From NCBI RefSeq assembly GCF_018101125.2, contig NZ_JAELVF020000001.1:3210703-3274702 (forward strand): DNA of 64,000 bases. Reading direction: 5' to 3'. Shown here one piece after another: positions 19,055 through 30,039 of this stretch. Positions within the stretch are counted from its first letter, which is position 1. Each line of letters begins with the position of its first letter. The stretch comes from Streptomyces tardus (GTDB taxonomy: Bacteria; Actinomycetota; Actinomycetes; Streptomycetales; Streptomycetaceae). The notes under the pieces are model-generated. The model had not been told where the DNA came from, did no database searches, and saw nothing but the letters and a program-made list of their open reading frames with translations. Made by a program: the position numbers and the translations under genes.

Positions 19055-19241
19055 GTCCTTATTATCCAACACCGGCGCCGGCACCATCCGGGTCTCCAGC
19101 ACGTTGGGGGTACAGGGGCAGACGCCCCTCGCATACGATGGCCGGTGCGGTACGCCCTCGACAGGCCGTGGGAGCCCCGCACCGTACGGAATGCGTACGT
19201 ACCGACCGCGCCAGGCCCGACCGGCAAGGAGACCAACCCCC

Positions 19242-22076
<2,835 letters not shown>

Positions 22077-22090
22077 CGCGAGTCGTCTCC

Positions 22091-22135
22091 GACCGGGGCC
22101 GGGAGTCCACACCGTGTGGACTCCCGGCCCCGGTC
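22091..22135 (+). terminator. Strong terminator after secA
   Basis: A near-perfect 22-bp stem pairs 22091-22112 with 22114-22135 (GACCGGGGCCGGGAGTCC and its complement), starting 15 bp after the secA stop. It also faces the 3' end of the convergent Rv3235-like gene. Confidence 0.9.
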
Positions 22136-22276
22136 TGTGTGTGGTGACCGTTTCCCCGTGTCTGCTGTGCGCCCGTCTCCGCTGCGTGGCGGTGCCCGCC
22201 GTGTGGCGCCGCCGCCCCAGCGAGGCCGCAGCGGCGCTGTGGCCGGCTGCGGGGCCTGGGCGGGCTGGGCGGACGG

Positions 22277-22828
22277 TCAGCCCGCGCGTTGGGGTTCCAG
22301 GCCGAGCTCCACGGCGCAGCAGCGCCAGCGCCCGTCGTCGCCGCGCTCCAGTCGGAAGGCGAGCGCCTGCGAGCGTTCGCCGGCGGACACCCGGGCGTAC
22401 GCCTCGATCACGCCGTGACTCGGCGTCGTGCCGCGCACCTGCTCCAGCACCGGCGTCGGAGTGGTCGGCCCGCAGGCGCGGATGTCCCTGAGCGGTGTCA
22501 GCGGAGCGAGCCCGACCAGCTGGTCGTACGCGGCTCCGCTGGTGTGCCCGAGCAGGCTGTGCACGGGTGCGAGCCCGCTGAGGACGACGAGCAGACGCTG
22601 CGCGAACCAGTGGTGCGGAGTGCGGTTGTCGCGGAGCCGCTGGGCGGCGAGAACCGCGGAACGGGCGGGCCTGCGGGAGTCCCTGCGGCCGGCGGGTCGA
22701 GTGGTGCGCGTGGTGCGGGGTGCGGTGGTGGTTGCGGTCCGGAACTGGTCAGGTGCCATGGAAACCCCGTGCTCGAGAGATCGACCGTCGCTACCGGGCA
22801 GTAGCTTCGGTACTGGTTGTAGCGACAT
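22277..22828 (-). CDS. Rv3235-family protein, unknown function
   Basis: This 183-residue protein has a disordered, Arg/Thr-rich N-terminal half. The C-terminal domain (about 75-180) has the pattern WFAQRLLVVLSGLAPVHSLL ... AYARVSAGERSQALAFRLER ... WRCCAVELG. This matches the actinobacterial Rv3235 family, which is usually encoded next to secA as here. Its fold is SnoaL/NTF2-like in my judgement and its role is unknown. The start at 22828 is preferred because GGAAGGGGT sits 5 nt ahead. A GTG at 22864 in the same frame is the alternative. Confidence 0.75.
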   Translation of the reverse strand: MSLQPVPKLLPGSDGRSLEHGVSMAPDQFRTATTTAPRTTRTTRPAGRRDSRRPARSAVLAAQRLRDNRTPHHWFAQRLLVVLSGLAPVHSLLGHTSGAAYDQLVGLAPLTPLRDIRACGPTTPTPVLEQVRGTTPSHGVIEAYARVSAGERSQALAFRLERGDDGRWRCCAVELGLEPQRAG

Positions 22829-23027
22829 CGGCACCCCTTCCGCAATGCGTTGATCTTGCTCCACCGGAGTTCCACCGTATGGGTGGTGACCCTTTCCGCC
22901 TTGTCGTCGTACGCTGTTGACCTGCGATTTTCCCTTTCCGTTAGCGGCTATAAGAGTTCAGAGCTGTCCGCTCACAGGCCGTATCCTGGCCTTCAGCGTG
23001 CTCAGGCCTCACACGAAAGCAGCATTT

Positions 23028-23546
23028 ATGCGTGTCTACGTACCGCTCACCTTCCGCGATCTCGAGGCGGCGCACGCCGCGCGAGAGCTGGCCCCCGCCC
23101 CGCTCGTCGCCTACGCCGTGACGCCCGCTCTGCGCGAGTGGTGCGGAACGGAGGACCAGGAGGAGCTGGAGTACACCGCGCTCGGCCGCGCCGCCCGTGC
23201 CTCGCTGCGCCTGTTGGCTGCGTTGACCGAGCCCGAACGCGGGGACCCGCGGCGCGTGGTGGCGGCAGCGGACGTCTCCGACGAGCTCGTGGAGGCCGAG
23301 GTGGCGCAGCCGCTCGACCCCGAGGGCCTCGGCGAGGTGCGGCTGAGCCGGGCGGTGCCGCTGAAGCGGGTCGCGGCGCTGCACATCGACGACTCCGACG
23401 CCGCCGGGGACCTCGCCGAAGCCTGTGGGGCGCAACCGGCGGCGGACCGCGGCGAGGCGCAGGCGCTGTCGATCGTCGAGGACGCGGTGGAGCACGAACT
23501 GCTCTGGTACGGCGTACAGGAGCTCGACCAACTCGTCCGGCCCTGA
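23028..23546 (+). CDS. DUF6912 family protein
   Basis: This 172-residue soluble protein begins MRVYVPLTFRDLEAAHAAREL and ends HELLWYGVQELDQLV. It is a conserved hypothetical of actinomycetes located next to secA and the Rv3235 homologue. It is acidic, has no membrane segment, and has conserved WYGVQE near the C-terminus. The function is unknown. The start at 23028 fits the family N-terminus, with GAAAG about 10 nt ahead. A possible -10 TATCCT lies at 22982-22987. Confidence 0.8.
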   Translation: MRVYVPLTFRDLEAAHAARELAPAPLVAYAVTPALREWCGTEDQEELEYTALGRAARASLRLLAALTEPERGDPRRVVAAADVSDELVEAEVAQPLDPEGLGEVRLSRAVPLKRVAALHIDDSDAAGDLAEACGAQPAADRGEAQALSIVEDAVEHELLWYGVQELDQLVRP

Positions 23547-23613
23547 CGCCAACGCCCTGACGCCAACGCCCAGCGCCAACGCCCAGCGCCGACGCCCAGC
23601 GCCGACGCCCAGC
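23544..23613 (+). repeat. 13/14-bp tandem repeats behind the DUF6912 gene
   Basis: Starting at the stop codon, two copies of TGACGCCAACGCCC are followed by four 13-bp units of GCCRACGCCCAGC (23562-23613) and a partial fifth. It fills a third of the 215-bp spacer before the HAD gene. No function is apparent. Confidence 0.9.
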
Positions 23614-23761
23614 GCCAACCCCCGGCCCTGTTCCCCGGCTCGGCCGGCGGTCCGCCTTCTCCCTCCTCGCTGCCGCTCCCCGCACCCCGCCGCCCGGTGC
23701 GGCGGGGCCTCTCGCGGGACCCGGTGTCGGGATGTCAGTGGCAGCCCGTACCTTCGTGAGC

Positions 23762-24502
23762 ATGGATTCCAGCCCGCCGTCCACGCAGCCTGTCCCCGAG
23801 TCGCTCCTGCCGTCGGAGCCCGGCGCCCCCGGTCGGGGGACCCATATCGTCTGGGACTGGAACGGCACGCTGCTGCACGACATCCACACCGTCATCGAGG
23901 CGACCAACGCGGCCTTCACTGAGCTGGACATGCCCACCATCACCCTCGACCGGTACCGCGACCTGTACTGCGTCCCGGTTCCGCGCTTCTACGAGCGGCT
24001 GACAGGGCGTCTGCCCAGCGAGGAGGAGTTCGCGGTCCTGGACAGCACCTTCCACCGCCACTATTTCGCCCGGGTCGCCGACGCGGGCCTCGCCGAAGGC
24101 GCTGCGGAGCTGCTCGCCTCGCGGCGCTCCGCCGGGTTCACCCAGTCCCTGTGCTCGCTCGCCCCGCACGAGCATCTGGTGCCGCTCGTCCACGGCCACC
24201 GCATCCACCAGCACTTCGTACGGATCGACGGCAGCGACCCGAGCGGCCCGAGTGCGGGGAAAGCCGAGCAGATGGCCCGCCACGTCCGGGAGTTGCTCGT
24301 GGAGGTGCAGGGGCTGACGCCCGAGCGCACCGTGGTGATCGGTGACGCCCTCGACGACGCGAAGGCCGCTGCGCACGTGGGGGCGCACGCGGTTCTCTAC
24401 ACCGGTGGCTCGCACAGCAGACGCAGCCTTCGGGAGGCGGGTGTGCCGGTGGTCGATTCGCTCGCCGAGGCTGTCGAGACCGCCGAGCGGATAGCCGGCT
24501 GA
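23762..24502 (+). CDS. HAD-superfamily hydrolase, phosphoglycolate-phosphatase-like
   Basis: This 246-residue HAD protein has motif I WDWNGTLLHD with the nucleophile Asp32. A helical cap domain lies at about 45-110, and motif IV VVIGDALDDAKAAAHVGAHA is near 195-214. Motif I is unusual: the second acid (normally DxD, general acid/base) is Asn34. The DWNGT variant is common in actinomycete HADs, so activity may persist. Motif III is probably GKAEQMARH near 165. The start at 23762 is chosen over 23732 because the upstream codons look like leader. The substrate is unknown. Confidence 0.85.
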   Translation: MDSSPPSTQPVPESLLPSEPGAPGRGTHIVWDWNGTLLHDIHTVIEATNAAFTELDMPTITLDRYRDLYCVPVPRFYERLTGRLPSEEEFAVLDSTFHRHYFARVADAGLAEGAAELLASRRSAGFTQSLCSLAPHEHLVPLVHGHRIHQHFVRIDGSDPSGPSAGKAEQMARHVRELLVEVQGLTPERTVVIGDALDDAKAAAHVGAHAVLYTGGSHSRRSLREAGVPVVDSLAEAVETAERIAG

Positions 24503-24597
24503 CGGTCGTGCCGGGCTCGCGGGCCGGCCGGGTGACCGCCTGTCCACCCGGCGACCACCTGCCCGGCCGTGTCCCGCCGGCCTGTTTCGAAGCGACG

Positions 24598-24626
24598 TTG
24601 ACACTCAGCGGAACCTCTACTGATTT
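24598..24626 (+). promoter_or_regulatory. Candidate gdh promoter
   Basis: TTGACA at 24598-24603 is followed 17 nt later by TGATTT at 24621-24626, a consensus -35 with a fair -10. It lies in the 431-bp gene-free region upstream of gdh. A start here would leave a leader of about 300 nt. The same region contains TGTACACA near 24664, function unknown. Confidence 0.35.
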
Positions 24627-24933
24627 CCGCTGTGCAGAACGTCAAACTTCCCCATCCGGTTTTGTACACATGTGGCTCATGACGGAAGCACGGGTATGAG
24701 CGATAGCCTGACCTCCGTGATCAGCGCTATATCCGCAAGAGTTGCGGACCGGGCGAGCGACGGTGCCGTCGCCCCGGCCGACCCGAGGTGCACCCGCACC
24801 CGGGCAGCCGCTGACTTTGCCGACCGGCGTACCGTCGTGCGGGAGCGGCAGTTCCCGAAGAACAACTCTCGAACGACGTTGTGCCTCCACCCATCTGACG
24901 TCACGCAACGGCGCGCGACAGGAGCCAGAGGAC

Positions 24934-27900
24934 ATGCAGACCAAGCTGGACGAAGCCAAGGCCGATCTGCTCGTACGAGCAGCGCAGATCGCTGACAGCA
25001 GCCCGAGCGGGAGCTTCCCGGGCCAGAGCCTCGCAGGTGATGCTCTGCTCCCGTACCTCCAGCGGTTCTACCGGCACACGGCTCCGGAGGACCTTGCCGA
25101 CCGCGACCCGGTCGATGTCCTGGGCGCCGCGCTGTCCCACTTCCGGCTGGGCCAGGAGCGACCGCAGGGCACCGCGAACGTCCGGGTGTACACCCCGACG
25201 GTCGACGAGAACGGCTGGACCTGCACCCACACCGTGGTCGAGGTCGTCACTGACGACATGCCCTTCCTGGTCGACTCGGTGACCAACGAGCTGAGCCGCC
25301 AGGGGCGCGGTATCCACCTGGTGATCCATCCGCAGGTGGTGGTGCGGCGCGACGTGGCCGGCAAGCTGCTGGAGGTCCTCGACACATCGCGGGACCCGCG
25401 GGTGCTGCCCGGGCAGCCGGGCGGGGACGGCCTGTCGCAGGACGCGCTGGTCGAGTCCTGGATCCATGTGGAGATCGACCGGGAGACCGACAACGGCGAT
25501 CTCCAGGAGATCACCACCGATCTGCGGCGCATCCTCTCGGACGTGCGCGAGGCCGTCGAGGACTGGCAGAAGATGCGGGGCACCGCGCTGCGCATCGCCG
25601 ACGAGCTTCCCCGGGAGCCCACCGACGACCTCTCCGAGGACGAGGTCGGCGAGGCCCGGGAGCTGCTGCGCTGGCTGGCCGACGACCGTTTCACCTTCCT
25701 CGGGTACCGCGAGTACGCGCTCGAGGAGGTCAGCACCGACGAGGGCACCGACGATGTGCTCAAGCCCGTCCCCGGCACGGGGCTCGGAGTGCTGCGCGCC
25801 GACCCCAGCCACACCGGCGAGGACGACGGCCACCCCGTCTCGCCCTCGTTCAACCGCCTGAGCGCGGGGGCCAGGGCCAAGGCCCGCGAGCACCGCCTGC
25901 TGGTGCTGACCAAGGCCAACAGCCGGGCGACCGTGCACCGTTCCTCCTACCTCGACTACGTGGGCGTGAAGCGCTTCGACGCCGAGGGCAGGGTGATCGG
26001 CGAGCGCCGCTTCCTCGGCCTCTTCGCCGCCTCGGCCTTCGTGGAGAGCGTCCGCCAGATCCCGGTGATCCGCCGCAAGGTGGAGGGCGTGCTGACGGCG
26101 GCCGGCTTCTCGGCACACAGCCACGACGGCCGCGACCTGCTCCAGATCCTGGAGACCTACCCGCGCGACGAGCTGTTCCAGATCCCGGTCGAGGACCTGC
26201 GTTCGGTCGCCATCTCCGTCCTCTACCTCCAGGAGCGCCGCAAGCTGCGGCTCTTCCTGCGCCAGGACGAGTACGGCCGGTACTACTCCGCGCTGGTCTA
26301 CCTCCCGCGCGACCGGTACACCACCGGTGTCCGGCTGCGGCTGATCGACATCCTGATGGAGGAGCTCGGCGGCACCAACGTCGACTTCACCGCGTGGAAC
26401 ACCGAATCGGTGCTCTCCCGGCTGCACTTCGTCATCCGGGTCGAGTCCGGCACCGAGCTCGACGAGCTCACCGAGGCGGACGTCGACCGCATCGAGGCCC
26501 GGCTGGTGGACGCCGCCAGGTCCTGGGCCGACGGATTCGTCGACGCGCTGCTTGCCGAATACGGCGAGGAGCGTGCCGCCGAGCTGGCGCACCGCTACGG
26601 CGGCACCGCCCTGCCCGAGGGGTACAAGGCCGACTTTCCTCCCCGCGCCGCCGTCGCCGACCTCCAGCACGTCGACGAGCTGCGCGAGGAGGGCGAGGAC
26701 GGCCGGCGCGGCGACTTCGCGCTGAGCCTCTACGAGCCGGTCGGCGCCGCCCCGGGCGAGCGCCGTTTCAAGATCTACCGGACGGGCGAGCCGGTCTCGC
26801 TCTCCGCCGTGCTGCCGATCCTCCAGTCGATGGGCGTGGAGGTTGTCGACGAGCGGCCGTACGAGCTGCGCCCCGCGGACGGCACCCGTGCGTGGATCTA
26901 CGACTTCGGGCTGCGGATGCCGCAGGAGCAGATCCAGGGGATGGGCGAGGACGCCCGGGCGCGCTTCCAGGACACCTTCGCGGCCGTCTGGCACGGCCAC
27001 GCGGAGAACGACGGCATCAACGCACTGGTGCTGGCCGCCGGGCTGACCTGGCGCCAGGCGATGGTGCTCCGGGCCTATGCGCGCTACCTGTGGCAGGCTG
27101 GCGCGAAGTTCGGCCAGACGACCATGGAGGAGACCCTCCGCCGGAACGTGCACACCACCCGGCTGCTGGTCTCGCTCTTCGAGGCGCGTCTGTCGCCGGA
27201 CCGCCAGCACGCCGCCACCGAGCTGATCGACGGTCTGCTGGAGGAGCTGGAAGGCGCACTGGACCGGGTGGCCAACCTGGACGAGGACCGGATGCTGCGG
27301 TCCTTCCTCACAGTCATCCGCGCGACCCTGCGCACCAACTACTTCCAGCGCGGTGCCGACGGCGAGCCGCACGACTACGTCTCCATCAAGCTCGACCCGC
27401 AGGCCGTGCCCGATCTGCCGGCGCCGCGGCCCGCCTACGAGATCTGGGTGTACTCGCCGCGGGTCGAGGGCGTCCACCTGCGGTTCGGCAAGGTGGCCCG
27501 CGGAGGGCTGCGCTGGTCGGACCGGAAGGAGGACTTCCGTACCGAGATCCTCGGGCTGGTGAAGGCCCAGGAGGTCAAGAACACCGTCATCGTGCCGGTC
27601 GGAGCCAAGGGCGGTTTCGTCGGCAAGCGGCTGCCCGATCCCGCCAAGGACCGGGACGCCTGGCTGGCGGAGGGCATCGCCTGCTACCGGTCGTTCATCT
27701 CCGGCCTGCTGGACATCACCGACAACCTGGTGCAGGGCGAGGTCGTGCCGCCCGCGGACGTGGTGCGCCACGACGCCGAGGACACCTATCTCGTGGTCGC
27801 CGCCGACAAGGGCACCGCGAAGTTCTCCGACATCGCCAACGAGGTCGCCGCCTCCTACGGCTTCTGGCTCGGCGACGCCTTCGCTTCCGGCGGCTCGGCC

Positions 27901-29910
27901 GGCTACGACCACAAGGGCATGGGCATCACCGCCCGGGGCGCCTGGGAGTCGGTCAAGCGGCACTTCCGGGAGCTGGGCCACGACACCCAGACCGAGGACT
28001 TCACCGTCGCCGGCATCGGTGACATGTCCGGCGACGTGTTCGGCAACGGCATGCTGCTGAGCGAGCACATCCGGCTGGTCGCCGCCTTCGACCACCGGCA
28101 CATCTTCCTCGACCCGGACCCCGACGCCGCGACCTCCTTCGCCGAGCGGCGCAGGGTGTTCGAGCTGCCGCGCTCCTCCTGGGAGGACTACGACACCGGA
28201 CTGATCTCGCAGGGCGGCGGCGTCTATGCGCGCACCTCGAAGTCGATCCCGATCAGTCCGCAGGCGCGGGCGGCACTGGGTATCAGCCCCGGCATCGCCA
28301 AGATGACCCCGCCGGATCTGATGAAGGCCATCCTCCAGGCCCCGGTGGACCTGCTGTGGAACGGCGGTATCGGCACCTATGTGAAGGCCGGCGCCGAGAG
28401 CAACCAGGACGTCGGGGACAAGGCCAACGACGCGATCCGCGTCAACGGCGAGGACGTGTGCGCGCAGGTCATCGGTGAGGGCGGCAACCTGGGCCTGACG
28501 CAGCTCGGGCGTATCGAGTTCGCCAGGAGCGGCGGCCGGATCAACACCGACGCGATCGACAACAGCGCCGGTGTGGACACCTCCGACCACGAGGTGAACA
28601 TCAAGATCCTGCTCAACTCCGTCGTTGCCGAGGGCGATCTGACGGTCAAGCAGCGCAACGCCCTGCTCGCGAAGATGACCGACGAGGTCGCCGAGCTGGT
28701 GCTCGCCTCCAACTACGCGCAGAACGTCGTCCTGGCCAACGCACTGGAGACGGCGCCCAGCCTGCTCCAGGCCCATCAGCGCTTCATGCTCAAGCTGGGC
28801 GAGTCCGGTCGGCTCAACCGCGAGTTGGAGCACCTGCCCACCGACCGGCAGATCGCCGAGCGGCTCGCCGCCGGCCAGGGAATGACCCAGCCCGAGCTGG
28901 CGGTGCTGCTGGCCTATGCCAAGATCACGCTCACCGAGGAGCTGGTCGACACGGAGCTGGCCGACGACCCGTATCTGCGGCGGCTGGCGCACGAGTACTT
29001 CCCGCGTCCGCTGCGGGAGCGCTTCGCGACCGAGATCGACCAGCACGCGCTCCACCGCCAGCTGGTGTTCACCGCGCTGGTCAACGACACCGTGAACGTG
29101 GGCGGTTCGACCTTCCTGCACCGACTGCGCGAGGAGTCGGGCGCCTCGATGGAGGAGATCGTCAGGGCGCACACCGCCGCCCGCGCGATCTTCGACATCA
29201 ACGGGATCTGGGGCGAGGTCGGGGCTCTGGACAACGTCGTCGCGGCCGAGGTGCAGACCCGGATCAGGCTCCACTCGCGCCGGTTGGTCGAGCGGGCGAC
29301 GCGGTGGCTGCTGGGGAACCGGCCGCAGCCGCTCCAGCTCAGCGAGACCGTCGACTTCTTCCAGCAGCGGGTGGAGTCGGTCTGGGAGGCGCTGCCGAAG
29401 CTCCTCAAGGGCGAGGACCACAGCTGGTACGGCAAGCTGCACGACGAGATGGAGTCCGCCGGGGTCCCGGCCGCGCTCGCCCAGAGGGTGGCCGGCTTCT
29501 CCTCGGTCTTCCCCGCGCTCGACGTGGTCGCGGTGGCGGAGCGCACCGGCAAGGACCTGCTGGACGTCGCGGAGGTCTACTACGATCTCGCCGACCGTCT
29601 GGGGATCAGCCAGCTGCAGGACCGCGTCAGTGAGTTGCCGCGGGCCGACCGCTGGCAGTCGATGGCTCGTGCGGCGATCCGCGAGGACCTGTACGCGGCC
29701 CACCAGTTGCTGACGGCCGATGTGCTGGCCGTGGGCGAGAGCGGCGCCAGTGCCGAGGAGCAGTTCGAGGCCTGGGAGCAGAAGAACGCCGCGGTCCTCG
29801 GCCGCGCGTTCGGCACCCTGGACGAGATCAAGGCGTCGGACACCTTCGATCTGGCAAATCTCTCGGTGGCGATGCGCACCATGCGCACCCTGCTGCGCAG
29901 CAACCGCTAG
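24934..29910 (+). CDS. gdh: NAD-specific glutamate dehydrogenase (180-kDa type)
   Basis: This 1658-residue member of the very large GDH class (first known from S. clavuligerus, 1651 residues) deaminates glutamate to 2-oxoglutarate with NAD. The long N-terminal region carries ACT-like regulatory modules (DDMPFLVDSVTNELSRQGRG, about 107-126). The catalytic core begins around 820 with KVARGGLRWSDRKEDFRTEI and contains VPVGAKGGFVGK, with the substrate-binding lysines. The region GDMSGDVFGNGMLLS and the dinucleotide-binding part with GEGGNLGLTQLGRIEFA follow. The C-terminal helical region follows. The start at 24934 is preceded by GGAGCCAGAG. Single gene; its role is mainly catabolic. Confidence 0.97.
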   Translation: MQTKLDEAKADLLVRAAQIADSSPSGSFPGQSLAGDALLPYLQRFYRHTAPEDLADRDPVDVLGAALSHFRLGQERPQGTANVRVYTPTVDENGWTCTHTVVEVVTDDMPFLVDSVTNELSRQGRGIHLVIHPQVVVRRDVAGKLLEVLDTSRDPRVLPGQPGGDGLSQDALVESWIHVEIDRETDNGDLQEITTDLRRILSDVREAVEDWQKMRGTALRIADELPREPTDDLSEDEVGEARELLRWLADDRFTFLGYREYALEEVSTDEGTDDVLKPVPGTGLGVLRADPSHTGEDDGHPVSPSFNRLSAGARAKAREHRLLVLTKANSRATVHRSSYLDYVGVKRFDAEGRVIGERRFLGLFAASAFVESVRQIPVIRRKVEGVLTAAGFSAHSHDGRDLLQILETYPRDELFQIPVEDLRSVAISVLYLQERRKLRLFLRQDEYGRYYSALVYLPRDRYTTGVRLRLIDILMEELGGTNVDFTAWNTESVLSRLHFVIRVESGTELDELTEADVDRIEARLVDAARSWADGFVDALLAEYGEERAAELAHRYGGTALPEGYKADFPPRAAVADLQHVDELREEGEDGRRGDFALSLYEPVGAAPGERRFKIYRTGEPVSLSAVLPILQSMGVEVVDERPYELRPADGTRAWIYDFGLRMPQEQIQGMGEDARARFQDTFAAVWHGHAENDGINALVLAAGLTWRQAMVLRAYARYLWQAGAKFGQTTMEETLRRNVHTTRLLVSLFEARLSPDRQHAATELIDGLLEELEGALDRVANLDEDRMLRSFLTVIRATLRTNYFQRGADGEPHDYVSIKLDPQAVPDLPAPRPAYEIWVYSPRVEGVHLRFGKVARGGLRWSDRKEDFRTEILGLVKAQEVKNTVIVPVGAKGGFVGKRLPDPAKDRDAWLAEGIACYRSFISGLLDITDNLVQGEVVPPADVVRHDAEDTYLVVAADKGTAKFSDIANEVAASYGFWLGDAFASGGSAGYDHKGMGITARGAWESVKRHFRELGHDTQTEDFTVAGIGDMSGDVFGNGMLLSEHIRLVAAFDHRHIFLDPDPDAATSFAERRRVFELPRSSWEDYDTGLISQGGGVYARTSKSIPISPQARAALGISPGIAKMTPPDLMKAILQAPVDLLWNGGIGTYVKAGAESNQDVGDKANDAIRVNGEDVCAQVIGEGGNLGLTQLGRIEFARSGGRINTDAIDNSAGVDTSDHEVNIKILLNSVVAEGDLTVKQRNALLAKMTDEVAELVLASNYAQNVVLANALETAPSLLQAHQRFMLKLGESGRLNRELEHLPTDRQIAERLAAGQGMTQPELAVLLAYAKITLTEELVDTELADDPYLRRLAHEYFPRPLRERFATEIDQHALHRQLVFTALVNDTVNVGGSTFLHRLREESGASMEEIVRAHTAARAIFDINGIWGEVGALDNVVAAEVQTRIRLHSRRLVERATRWLLGNRPQPLQLSETVDFFQQRVESVWEALPKLLKGEDHSWYGKLHDEMESAGVPAALAQRVAGFSSVFPALDVVAVAERTGKDLLDVAEVYYDLADRLGISQLQDRVSELPRADRWQSMARAAIREDLYAAHQLLTADVLAVGESGASAEEQFEAWEQKNAAVLGRAFGTLDEIKASDTFDLANLSVAMRTMRTLLRSNR

Positions 29911-29993
29911 CAGCAGCCGCGGGCCGGAAGCGGGCGGCGGGTCTCCGGCGGGCAGCACCGCCGGAGGTCGCGTCGCCGGCTTCGGACCGTGGG

Positions 29994-30035
29994 AGCGGGG
30001 CGGCCCGGGAGCGTTTCCTCCCGGGCCGCCCCGCT
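29994..30035. terminator. Bidirectional terminator between gdh and the glycosyltransferase gene
   Basis: An 18-bp perfect stem pairs 29994-30011 with 30018-30035, between two convergent genes whose stops lie at 29910 and 30040. A second hairpin lies at 29942-29965. One structure can serve both strands. Confidence 0.85.
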
Positions 30036-30039
30036 CTGC

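Noticed and set aside
24901..29958. 1685-residue minus-strand open frame
   Set aside because: Antisense shadow of the glutamate dehydrogenase gene.
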